33,906 nt of DNA from Bacteroidota bacterium. GTDB taxonomy: Bacteria; Bacteroidota; Bacteroidia; Palsa-965. The DNA is taken from positions 1 to 33,906 of the forward strand of contig PLYR01000076.1 in NCBI GenBank assembly GCA_003153435.1, given 5' to 3'. Positions 7,947 through 15,692 of this stretch are shown in pieces; within the stretch, counting starts at the first letter, position 1, and every line of letters starts with the position of its first letter. A program made the position numbers and the translations under genes. A model generated the notes under the pieces. That model saw nothing but the letters and a program-made list of their open reading frames with translations, did no database searches and was not told where the DNA came from.

Positions 7947-8945
7947 ATGAGAGAGAATCCAAGGATAGCAGTTATTGGGGGGGGGAGCTGGCCTACGGCC
8001 ATCGTGAAAATGCTCTGTAACAATATGAACCAGATTTGTTGGTGGGTTAGGAGCGTGGATACGATTAAGCATATCCAGGAATATCATCATAATCCGAATT
8101 ATATCAGTTCGGTTGAATTTGATCCCGGAAAATTGAAAATGTTCTCTGATATTTCTCAAATTGTTGCTGAAGCAGATTTCATCATCGTTGCCGTTCCGTC
8201 CGCGTTCCTTCATGAAACATTCAAACAATTGGATAAAAAAGCTCTTGAAGGAAAGACTGTCTTTTCGGCTATCAAAGGAATTGTTCCAGAGCATAATCTC
8301 ATTGTTGGCGAATACTTCAACCAGATTTTCGAAGTCCCTTTCTCCCATATCGGGGTGATTACCGGCCCTTGTCATGCCGAAGAAGTAGCTCTTGAAAAAT
8401 TATCCTATCTAACCATTGCATCTCAGAATACGCAAAGCGCTTCTATTGTGGCAACAAGTCTCCGATGTCGTTATATAAAAGCAACAGTATCTGATGATAT
8501 TTATGGAACCGAATATTCTGCCGTAATGAAAAATGTTTTCGCAATTGCGAGTGGGATGTATCATGGCCTGGGTTATGGGGATAATTTCCAGGCAGTATTA
8601 ATCTCTAACGCTATCCAGGAAATCAAACGTTTCGTTGATAAAGTACATCCGATAGACAGAGACATAATGGATTCAGCTTATCTGGGAGATCTTCTCGTCA
8701 CCGCCTATTCTCAATTCAGCCGTAACCGCACTTTCGGGGCAATGATTGGGAAAGGATATTCTGTAAAAAACGCACAGCTTGAAATGAGTATGATTGCTGA
8801 AGGATATTATGGCGTAAAATGTATTTATGAAATTAACACTAAATACAAGGTAAATATGCCAATAACCGAAGCTGTTTATCATGTACTGTACGAAAAACGA
8901 TCGCCTGTGGCAGAGTTAAGGTTGCTGACTGAAAAACTCTCCTAA
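7947..8945 (+). CDS. gpsA: NAD(P)H-dependent glycerol-3-phosphate dehydrogenase
   Basis: This enzyme reduces dihydroxyacetone phosphate to sn-glycerol 3-phosphate, the backbone precursor of phospholipids, in the cytoplasm. The 332-residue protein has an N-terminal dinucleotide-binding motif, IAVIGGGSWPTAI, in which proline stands where glycine or alanine is usual. Further family segments are ADFIIVAVPSAFL, FSAIKGIVPE, GPCHAEEVALEK, the catalytic-lysine segment YSAVMKNVFAIASGM and the C-terminal DLLVTAYSQFSRNRTFG. The glycine loop is encoded by nine consecutive G (7977-7985). It follows lysS by 9 bp, and the SGNH hydrolase gene follows 23 bp after its stop. Confidence 0.96.
   Translation: MRENPRIAVIGGGSWPTAIVKMLCNNMNQICWWVRSVDTIKHIQEYHHNPNYISSVEFDPGKLKMFSDISQIVAEADFIIVAVPSAFLHETFKQLDKKALEGKTVFSAIKGIVPEHNLIVGEYFNQIFEVPFSHIGVITGPCHAEEVALEKLSYLTIASQNTQSASIVATSLRCRYIKATVSDDIYGTEYSAVMKNVFAIASGMYHGLGYGDNFQAVLISNAIQEIKRFVDKVHPIDRDIMDSAYLGDLLVTAYSQFSRNRTFGAMIGKGYSVKNAQLEMSMIAEGYYGVKCIYEINTKYKVNMPITEAVYHVLYEKRSPVAELRLLTEKLS
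7977..7985 (+). repeat. run of 9 G in the start of gpsA
   Basis: Nine consecutive G encode the three glycines of the nucleotide-binding loop, at about codons 11-13. A change of one base would shift the frame and remove essentially the whole enzyme. Confidence 0.85.
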
Positions 8946-8968
8946 ATCTCCTTAAAGATCCGACTGAT

Positions 8969-9667
8969 ATGAAGCTCAGCCTGAGAAAACTCTGCTCGAT
9001 ACTCTTTATTCTTGCGGCGGTCATTTTTTTCTCTCTATCTGCTTATCGACGTTATAAAGTTAGGAAGGTAATTGACTCCACTTTAGCTTCGGAACACTGG
9101 CAAGAAAGATTCAAGGAATTTAAAAGCCAGCCACGGACTACTGGGAGAGTGATTTTTCTCGGTAATAGTCTTACGGAATTATTCGATCTTGGAATTCTTG
9201 GGGATTCTACAATCATTAACCGAGGTATTACCGGTGATTTCACAGAAGGTGTCCTCAAGCGTCTGGATGAAGTCACTTCCCTTAAGCCATCCAAATTGTT
9301 TCTTGAGATTGGAATTAATGACCTCGTTGAACATGTGTCGATAAAAGAAGTGACCAAAAACTATAGGCTTATTGTAAAAGAAATCCGGAAAAGAAGTCCC
9401 GCTACGAAAATTTATTTTCAAAGCCTTCTCCCTGTTAATATGATTTCTACACTTGTGACTTCTACCCAAGATGTGAATGAAGAAGTGAAAGAGCAAAACA
9501 AGGCGTTAAAAGAGCTTGCTAAAGAGCAACAAGTGACTTTTATTGACCTTTATGATAATTATGTAATAGATGGTGGTTTGAACCCTCGGCTTACCTGGGA
9601 CGGAATCCATCTTGTAGATGAAGGCTATACAATCTGGAAGAATCTATTAATTCCTTACTTGAAATAA
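8969..9667 (+). CDS. membrane-anchored SGNH/GDSL-family hydrolase
   Basis: This is a 232-residue SGNH-fold esterase or lipase-type hydrolase. Block I is FLGNSLTE with the nucleophile Ser67. The oxyanion glycine of block II is in RGITGD. Block III is GIND with Asn117. Block V is DGIH, with catalytic Asp211 and His214. Residues 8-25 are hydrophobic, so the enzyme is anchored in the inner membrane or exported with its active domain outside. The substrate is unknown. Relatives act on acetylated sugars, lysophospholipids or thioesters. It is the last gene of the lysS-gpsA direction and converges on the minus-strand gene at 9682 with 14 bp between stop codons. Confidence 0.88.
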   Translation: MKLSLRKLCSILFILAAVIFFSLSAYRRYKVRKVIDSTLASEHWQERFKEFKSQPRTTGRVIFLGNSLTELFDLGILGDSTIINRGITGDFTEGVLKRLDEVTSLKPSKLFLEIGINDLVEHVSIKEVTKNYRLIVKEIRKRSPATKIYFQSLLPVNMISTLVTSTQDVNEEVKEQNKALKELAKEQQVTFIDLYDNYVIDGGLNPRLTWDGIHLVDEGYTIWKNLLIPYLK

Positions 9668-9681
9668 TAATTTAAGTACTC

Positions 9682-11796
9682 TTATTCTCCAGGAGTTACT
9701 GTAATCTTTACATCATCAAAGTAAACTTCTTTTTTGAGGTTGTAATAGAGGTAAAAATTAACAGTTTTTTCCTTGTAGTCAATAGGAATGATTCCTTTGC
9801 AGGTTATTTGTTCCCAGCCATTCTCTGTTGCAATTATGGCTTCTCCTCCCAAATAGAACTTGGTGTTGTCTTTCGCTGAGAGAACAATTCCTCCTGAATG
9901 GTCTGAAGACTTTCTCCAAATGGTAGCTTCCACAAAATCCCCGGGTTTTACCTCAAATTCAAGATCAAGCCCATACTGGTTGGCATTATTCAGCTGAATT
10001 GAATTGGTTCCTGAGTGGTGTTCTGACTGTGACACTTGATTTGCTTTCTTAAATGTCTGAAGGGAATCGTTAGATAGGAAAGCAGAATGGTCCGCATTCG
10101 TTTTTTCAAGGTCGCTATAATAAACTGCCCTTGCTACCGGGAGTCTGGCGAGTTGTACAGAGTCTCCTTCCATGAGGTAAACCCTCTCCGCCGACTCTTT
10201 GTTTTCATAAATTATTTTATACTTGGCCAAGGTCAAACCTTTTGGAGACTGAGTGAACTCCTTCATTAGGTTATTCTCGAAGATAGGATCATGGTCAATG
10301 AAATAAACTAAAGCATTCCGTCGCTTTTTGAGTATATCAGTTAATAGCACACCTTCATCCCAATGAATAATTTCCTTGGTATCCAGATGATAAGCGAACC
10401 AGTTTTGGTAATACTCTTTAATGAAATGAAAATATTCACTTCGCATATCTCCAGAATACATTATTCCAAACCAGATGGAAGGAGCGATAAATGCACTGTG
10501 ATCATCACTGATAGTTATTGCAGCCATTCCAGGTTTTGAATCCAGGAAATGAACCGTATTCTGTATTGGGTTTTTGTGATCCCGAAAAAGAAAGATACTC
10601 TTCCCTTCCCTGTAAAAATAGAAGACGATTACCAGGCAGAAAAGAGTATATGGAACTATCTGGGGATAACGTTTGTATAACCCTATGTTTTTTATTCCAA
10701 CAAATACACGGAAGGACAAAACAATACTTAAGGGAAAAAAGGTCATGCCCGCAATCAGGTAATGAATAGAGAAATGCTTGGCTACCATCAGGATCAGGAC
10801 CGAAATTGAAAGCCATAAGCCTGCAATAAATCTTGTCAATACATGGTCAGAAACTTTTTTTCTCAATAGTCGGATAACGGACACAACTAGGGCTGCAGTG
10901 AGCAATATCCATGTTCCAGTAAAAACAACATCGGTGGTGAATATTTTTTTGAGATTAGTAACAAACTCATGGGAATTAATGATTTGTTCTTTTCCGTGAC
11001 CGTAGATTCCATCATGGTTGAGGAGATCCTGCATCCATTGCCATATTATCATGTATTTTGGAATGGCTGGAAGAATAAACAAGAGGAACGAAAGAGAAAG
11101 TGAAATACAAAACAGGAAAAATTGCTTCCAAGTGCGACATAGGAAAAACAAAATCAACACAAACGGAGCGCAGATAATTTTAGTAGCAATGAGTAAGCCC
11201 AGGAATAAGGAGGATAAAATAATTGTACTGGGTTTAAGTCCTTGCTCGGGATTATACTGAGGACCAAATACACTTACATAAAGGAATGCAGCAAAATACC
11301 CACCGGTTATGACAATAAAAGATTCCGGTTTAAAAAGAATAGCATGCTCAATCATGATCGGACCAAGCAATGGAAAAAGCTGAAAGAAAATGGCTAGGGA
11401 GAGGTTCCCTGTTTTTCGGTAAACTAAAGAACCAGTACAGAATAGAACAAATCCAAGAAGGAGGATGAGTGCTGCACTTAGCATATGAAGATAGCTTTCC
11501 GGATTACGGAGCACCTCCTGATAAGCAGGCAAGTGACCGGAGACGAGGTGGCGAAGGAAGATGAGCACACCTCCGAAACATTCCACCGGGGTGCCCGGGT
11601 GTTCGATAAGTCCAAGCTCCATATAACCGGATGCCAGATTGGCGGCATTGATAAGGTATGGATATACCGGATCGTGGCCGCTCATATAAAAATTAGAGAT
11701 ATTAAGATAGCAGGAGATACAAAGAAAAACGACTAACAATGGAAGTAGCAGCAAGGGTGCGCGGCTTCTCATAAAAGATGCGGAAAGATTATTCAT
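9682..11796 (-). CDS. polytopic membrane protein, glycosyltransferase-like, with C-terminal beta-sandwich
   Basis: I do not recognise a precise family. The 704-residue product has about ten or more hydrophobic helices in its first 410 residues (for example APLLLLPLLVVFLCISCYL and FLLFILPAIPKYMIIWQW). An early loop carries SGHDPVYPYLINAANLASG. This layout resembles GT-C fold lipid-linked sugar transferases, where an acidic first loop is catalytic, but the assignment is inferred. Residues of about 560-704 are non-membrane and beta-rich (HSGTNSIQLNNANQYGLDL, then FVEATIWRKSS), like a carbohydrate-binding jelly roll. The gene starts 5 bp after the rnr stop and is very likely co-transcribed with rnr. 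Confidence 0.72.
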   Translation of the reverse strand: MNNLSASFMRSRAPLLLLPLLVVFLCISCYLNISNFYMSGHDPVYPYLINAANLASGYMELGLIEHPGTPVECFGGVLIFLRHLVSGHLPAYQEVLRNPESYLHMLSAALILLLGFVLFCTGSLVYRKTGNLSLAIFFQLFPLLGPIMIEHAILFKPESFIVITGGYFAAFLYVSVFGPQYNPEQGLKPSTIILSSLFLGLLIATKIICAPFVLILFFLCRTWKQFFLFCISLSLSFLLFILPAIPKYMIIWQWMQDLLNHDGIYGHGKEQIINSHEFVTNLKKIFTTDVVFTGTWILLTAALVVSVIRLLRKKVSDHVLTRFIAGLWLSISVLILMVAKHFSIHYLIAGMTFFPLSIVLSFRVFVGIKNIGLYKRYPQIVPYTLFCLVIVFYFYREGKSIFLFRDHKNPIQNTVHFLDSKPGMAAITISDDHSAFIAPSIWFGIMYSGDMRSEYFHFIKEYYQNWFAYHLDTKEIIHWDEGVLLTDILKKRRNALVYFIDHDPIFENNLMKEFTQSPKGLTLAKYKIIYENKESAERVYLMEGDSVQLARLPVARAVYYSDLEKTNADHSAFLSNDSLQTFKKANQVSQSEHHSGTNSIQLNNANQYGLDLEFEVKPGDFVEATIWRKSSDHSGGIVLSAKDNTKFYLGGEAIIATENGWEQITCKGIIPIDYKEKTVNFYLYYNLKKEVYFDDVKITVTPGE

Positions 11797-11801
11797 AATA
11801 C

Positions 11802-14120
11802 TCAGATTTCAAACCCCCATTCTTCACTGAAATTTTCGGGTTTCTCCGGTGGAGTTTCTTTTTCTGTTTTTATTGTTTTACCTGGCAGGGGAAGTTTTGA
11901 AGTTTCTTTCTTCGTTTCTGTACGTTTTACAAGAATAAAATCCAGCTGCTTTTTTGCAAGATCAGCACCCTTGACTTCAATTCTAACTGCATCACCGAGC
12001 GTATACACATTGCTTGCTTTTCGCCCTCGCAGACAGTAATTATCCTCATCAAAGAAATATGTGTCATCCTTCATTTCCCGGATCCGGACCATGCCCTCAC
12101 AATGGTTTTCTGTAATTTCAACAAATAGACCCCATTCAGTAACTCCAGAAACAATACCATCAAATTCAACCCCTATTTTATCTTTCAGGTATTGAACCTG
12201 TTTGTATTTGATAGAAGCCCGCTCTGCATCAGCCGCAAGCTTTTCTCTTTCAGAAGAATGCTTGCATTCGGCTTCGAGCTCTTCTTCAGTGAGGTATGCC
12301 TTGGAATCAATTCCGGCATCGAGGTCGAGGTAATGCTGGAGGAGCCGGTGTGCGAGTATATCAGGATAACGCCTGATCGGTGATGTGAAATGCGAGTAAT
12401 AGTCAAAGCCTAGTCCGTAGTGGCCAATATTGTTAGTTGTATAAACCGCTTTTGACATACATCTTACTGCCAGGGTTTCGATCATTCCTGATTCTGGTTT
12501 TCCGTGAACTTCCTTAAGCATCGTGTTCATGCTTTCCGCTATTGCTTTGTCTGAATTTGTTTTAAGTCGATAGCCAAAGCGAGTGACGAAAGTACTGAGT
12601 AATTCCAATTTATCCTCGTTCGGAGTATCATGGACTCTATATACAAAGAAGCGTGAATTATGTTTTTTCTTATCGAGGCCTTCTTTGTTTTTATCCTTTC
12701 CTTTTTCGTTACGTGGCTTACCTACATATTCAGCCACTTTTCTATTGGCTAGCAGCATGAAGTCTTCGATTAGTTTGTTGGAATCCTTCATCTCTTTAAA
12801 GTACACACCAGTTGGGTTGGCGTTTTCATCCAAATGAAATTTAACTTCCAGTTTGTCGAATGCAATGGAGCCTTTTTTAAATCGTTCCGCTCTTAGCTTT
12901 TTGGCAAGCTTGTCAAGGGTCATTATTTCATCGTGGTAATCGCCTTTTCCGTTTTCAATAACAGCTTGCACTTCCTCGTAGCTGAAACGCCGGTCAGAAT
13001 AAATGATTGTTCGGCCAAACCACTCATTTAGGACCACGGCTTCATCGGTCATTTCGAATACGGCTGAAAAACAAAGTTTTTCCTCATTCGGACGGAGAGA
13101 ACAGATATTGTTTGAAAGAATTTCAGGAAGCATCGGCACAACTCTGTCTACAAGATAAACCGAAGTAGCCCGGTCGAGTGCTTCTTTGTCTAAAATATTT
13201 CCTGGTTTAACATAGTGGGAAACATCGGCAATGTGCACTCCAATTTCCCAATTGCCATTTTCCATTTTTCGGATAGAAAGAGCATCGTCAAAATCTTTGG
13301 CATCATGAGGGTCGATGGTGAAGGTTGTAATTTCCCTAAAGTCTCTTCTCTTTGCCCTTTCTGAATCAGAAATTTTTACAGGGAGCAGATCTGCGAATTT
13401 TTCAACATCCTTTGGAAATTCGTATGGCAGGCCAAACTCAGCTAGGATAGCATGAATTTCTGTTTCATGTTCTCCTGCGTTGCCCAGCACACGTGTTACT
13501 TCTCCGATAGGGTTGTGCCCTCTCGTTGCCCAATCAGTTACATGTGCGATAACTTTTTGGCCGTTTTTAGCAGTTCCGATCTTGTCGAGAGGGATATAAA
13601 TGTCAGTTCCAGTTTTGGAATTATCAGGTACCAGAAAAGCAAAGTTGGCAGACACTTGAAGTGTACCAACAAATTCTTCTTTAGCTCTGGTAACAATTTC
13701 AACGATCTCTCCTTCAGGCCTTCGGCTTCCGTCTTGCGGATAAACTAATACACGAACCATATCTCCGTTATAAGCGTTCAGCGTTTTTCTGTTCGACACA
13801 AAAATATCTTTCTCAGACTCAGTGGAGATAATGAATGCCGAGCCAGACTGGGTCATATCAACTTTGCCGGTAATGGTGGTTCCGCTCTTCGTAGCTTGAT
13901 ATTTACCCCGCTCAACTTCCTTTACCAGATTTTGTTCAGTTAGCTTGGAAAGTATTGCATTTAGAAGCTGTTTTTCAGCATGGTCCTCAATGTGAAGGAG
14001 AGATGCAATTTGTTTATAATTATAAGCCCTGGACGGGTTATTGTTCAATGCCTTTAATACATCTTCGAAAAGATATTTGGAAGGTTTGGTTTGCTTGGAT
14101 TTCTTAAATTTCTTGGACAT
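11802..14120 (-). CDS. rnr: ribonuclease R
   Basis: This is a processive 3'-5' exoribonuclease of the RNase II/R family, which degrades structured RNA and takes part in RNA quality control. The 772-residue protein has an N-terminal helix-turn-helix-like segment (about 15-75). Cold-shock type OB domains (about 80-230) follow. The RNB catalytic domain carries the magnesium-binding motif DPHDAKDFDDAL near residue 275 and HYGLGFDYYSHFTSPIRRYP further on. An S1 domain lies at about 640-725 (EFDGIVSGVTEWGLFVEI). A lysine-rich N-terminus and a charged C-terminal tail are usual for RNase R. The start at 14120 gives the lysine-rich leader MSKKFKKSKQTK. No clean promoter was seen in the 93 bp upstream. 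Confidence 0.97.
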   Translation of the reverse strand: MSKKFKKSKQTKPSKYLFEDVLKALNNNPSRAYNYKQIASLLHIEDHAEKQLLNAILSKLTEQNLVKEVERGKYQATKSGTTITGKVDMTQSGSAFIISTESEKDIFVSNRKTLNAYNGDMVRVLVYPQDGSRRPEGEIVEIVTRAKEEFVGTLQVSANFAFLVPDNSKTGTDIYIPLDKIGTAKNGQKVIAHVTDWATRGHNPIGEVTRVLGNAGEHETEIHAILAEFGLPYEFPKDVEKFADLLPVKISDSERAKRRDFREITTFTIDPHDAKDFDDALSIRKMENGNWEIGVHIADVSHYVKPGNILDKEALDRATSVYLVDRVVPMLPEILSNNICSLRPNEEKLCFSAVFEMTDEAVVLNEWFGRTIIYSDRRFSYEEVQAVIENGKGDYHDEIMTLDKLAKKLRAERFKKGSIAFDKLEVKFHLDENANPTGVYFKEMKDSNKLIEDFMLLANRKVAEYVGKPRNEKGKDKNKEGLDKKKHNSRFFVYRVHDTPNEDKLELLSTFVTRFGYRLKTNSDKAIAESMNTMLKEVHGKPESGMIETLAVRCMSKAVYTTNNIGHYGLGFDYYSHFTSPIRRYPDILAHRLLQHYLDLDAGIDSKAYLTEEELEAECKHSSEREKLAADAERASIKYKQVQYLKDKIGVEFDGIVSGVTEWGLFVEITENHCEGMVRIREMKDDTYFFDEDNYCLRGRKASNVYTLGDAVRIEVKGADLAKKQLDFILVKRTETKKETSKLPLPGKTIKTEKETPPEKPENFSEEWGFEI

Positions 14121-14154
14121 AAATTGTTTTTAATCAATAGTTCCACGAAGGAAC

Positions 14155-14181
14155 AAAAAAAACTCCCGGTCAACCGGGAGT
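14155..14181 (-). terminator. intrinsic terminator of the YwqK-like gene
   Basis: Read on the minus strand, ACTCCCGGT and ACCGGGAGT (14181-14173 and 14170-14162) form a GC-rich 9-bp stem. It is followed at once by eight T (14162-14155). It lies just past the stop codon of the gene at 14214-14762 and would stop its transcription before rnr. This is a textbook rho-independent terminator. Confidence 0.92.
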
Positions 14182-14213
14182 AGACATTTTTTTAGGAAAG
14201 GAAGGGAGAAGAA

Positions 14214-14762
14214 TTAATGAACAACTCCGTTGACATAATTTTGCTGACCGATTAGTTGTCCTTTATCATCCCAGAACTTCCAGGTTCCTGTTTTTTTACC
14301 ATTCTGATCATAGGCACCTTCCGTATTCTTTTGGCCATTGGAATGCCATGCAATCCAGGCTCCGGTTGGAAGTCCGTCTCCGGTAACCATTCCTGAACTT
14401 TGTTTCTGTCCGTTTTCGAACCAGTAAGTTGCTGTCATTGCCTGAAGATCTACAAGAGATTCAGGTTTTCCGTTGGCATACCAGGATTTCTGAATACCAG
14501 TGCGGCTACCTTCCGTATAGTTTTCTTCAGCTCTTAGTTGTCCATTTTCAAACCAGTATTGCCATTTTCCAACTTTAACCATCTGGCTATATGCCTTCTG
14601 AAGGTCTGCTTTGCTGGCGTTTGCGATTACCGGAACATCAAATTTCAGGTTTCCAGAAGATTTGAGTTGTCCGTTTGCCCATTTTTCAATTTTCGGTGTC
14701 TGAGCCGTGAGAAATCCTGCAAATAGCAAGAGCGCAAATGTGATAAGGGTTCCTTTTTGCAT
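14214..14762 (-). CDS. exported YwqK/MORN-like repeat protein
   Basis: This is a 182-residue exported protein. The signal peptide is GTLITFALLLFAGFLTA with cleavage before QTPK. The mature protein consists of about six repeats of the form W-[YF]-x-N-G-Q with aromatic and glycine positions (KWANGQL, YWFENGQL, SWYANGKP, YWFENGQK, AWHSNGQK, FWDDKGQL). These match the antitoxin-component YwqK / MORN-variant repeat. Such proteins are abundant in Bacteroidota and have no established biochemical role there. The toxin-antitoxin name is historical, and no toxin partner is present. A strong terminator follows the gene. Confidence 0.85.
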   Translation of the reverse strand: MQKGTLITFALLLFAGFLTAQTPKIEKWANGQLKSSGNLKFDVPVIANASKADLQKAYSQMVKVGKWQYWFENGQLRAEENYTEGSRTGIQKSWYANGKPESLVDLQAMTATYWFENGQKQSSGMVTGDGLPTGAWIAWHSNGQKNTEGAYDQNGKKTGTWKFWDDKGQLIGQQNYVNGVVH

Positions 14763-14908
14763 TGTTTTATCTTTTACCTGCTTAGTAAATTTGACGGAAG
14801 ATCTGCATATTGAGAGGCAATTTACGATAAAAAAACGAGAAAGAAGGCAGAAATCGCTCTTTTTCGATTGAAGAGGGGAAACCAGAATGGTTAAGAATCT
14901 TAAGGGTT

Positions 14909-15607
14909 CTATTGGATCAGCAATTTTTTTCTACCAATTCGTCCATCAGAGAATTTTACTTCCAAAAGCCAACAGCCTTTGGGTAGGCTGGCGATATCGA
15001 GTACTCTTTGTTTTTTATATACGGTAAGTGTATTTCCAAGTAAGTCATAAACCTTGACCTCCTCAATATTCTCCTCTCCAGAATCGGGACTTATTATGGT
15101 TACCTGTGACTGGGCAGGATTGGGGTAAATATTAAAGGAAGCCTCGGTGTAATAATTTTGTATTCCATTTGCCCAAAGAACATTAACAGTGTCCCGGATA
15201 CTGTCCTTAAAGGTGAAATTGGCTGCAGTGATTGAAGGCCAGATTACGACCACATTAATTCCAGTATTGAATGGCCCGGGTGGGCTCGTGTTAGCGGTAC
15301 TGTATTTTCGGTTTAGCTGAAAAAACTTGGTGGAACCAGCAGCTAAGGCTGAGACGTTGTATCCACTTGAATCCACGAATATTTTTGAAACGCCGGCACT
15401 ATCCTTACCGTTATTAAAAGTTATATAACCACTGAAAGAAGCAGGGCCATGATTGATAACCTGAATACTATCTCTGACAGTGTCTCCCTGTACAACCACG
15501 TTTTTAAACCCAACGATGGTATGAACATTAAAAGAAAGGACACTTTGCGCCCGTGCTAAGAAAGACACAGACAGAATCAGGAGAAAAAGAAGACCAGATT
15601 TTTTCAT
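14909..15607 (-). CDS. secreted protein with T9SS type A C-terminal sorting domain
   Basis: This is a 232-residue secreted protein. The N-terminal signal peptide (SGLLFLLILSVSFLARA) is followed by an Ig-like or CARDB-like beta domain at about residues 25-150 (DTVRDSIQVINHGPASFSGY). The last 75 residues form a por-secretion-type sorting domain: FNIYPNPAQSQVTI, then VKVYDLLGNTL, LPKGCWLLEV and the terminal GRKKLLIQ. This domain directs export by the type IX secretion system and usually surface attachment. The ligand or function of the short mature domain is unknown. It is divergent from the gene at 15693 and shares an 85-bp promoter region with it. Confidence 0.88.
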   Translation of the reverse strand: MKKSGLLFLLILSVSFLARAQSVLSFNVHTIVGFKNVVVQGDTVRDSIQVINHGPASFSGYITFNNGKDSAGVSKIFVDSSGYNVSALAAGSTKFFQLNRKYSTANTSPPGPFNTGINVVVIWPSITAANFTFKDSIRDTVNVLWANGIQNYYTEASFNIYPNPAQSQVTIISPDSGEENIEEVKVYDLLGNTLTVYKKQRVLDIASLPKGCWLLEVKFSDGRIGRKKLLIQ

Positions 15608-15629
15608 TATGTTCCTTATTGAATCTGAA

Positions 15630-15637
15630 CAAAGTTA
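15630..15637 (-). promoter_or_regulatory. -7 box of the T9SS cargo gene
   Basis: On the minus strand TAACTTTG is an exact match to TAnnTTTG. It lies 22 nt before the start codon at 15607. No clear -33 TTG was seen. Confidence 0.5.
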
Positions 15638-15662
15638 CACCAAGAATACGAATTAAAATACC

Positions 15663-15670
15663 TAATTTTG
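15663..15670 (+). promoter_or_regulatory. -7 box of the helical-protein gene
   Basis: TAATTTTG is an exact match to the Bacteroidota -7 element and lies 22 nt before the ATG at 15693. It is paired back to back with the minus-strand box at 15630-15637, so the two divergent genes share one short control region. Confidence 0.5.
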
Positions 15671-15692
15671 AATTAATCTTACTTACTCAGAT

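Noticed and set aside
7755-8375. A 206-codon minus-strand ORF.
   Set aside because: It is antisense to the end of lysS and the start of gpsA, both firmly identified. It is a shadow of their codon pattern.
14214-14762. Toxin-antitoxin system suggested by the YwqK family name.
   Set aside because: No toxin-like gene is adjacent. The protein is an exported repeat protein, and the name is historical.
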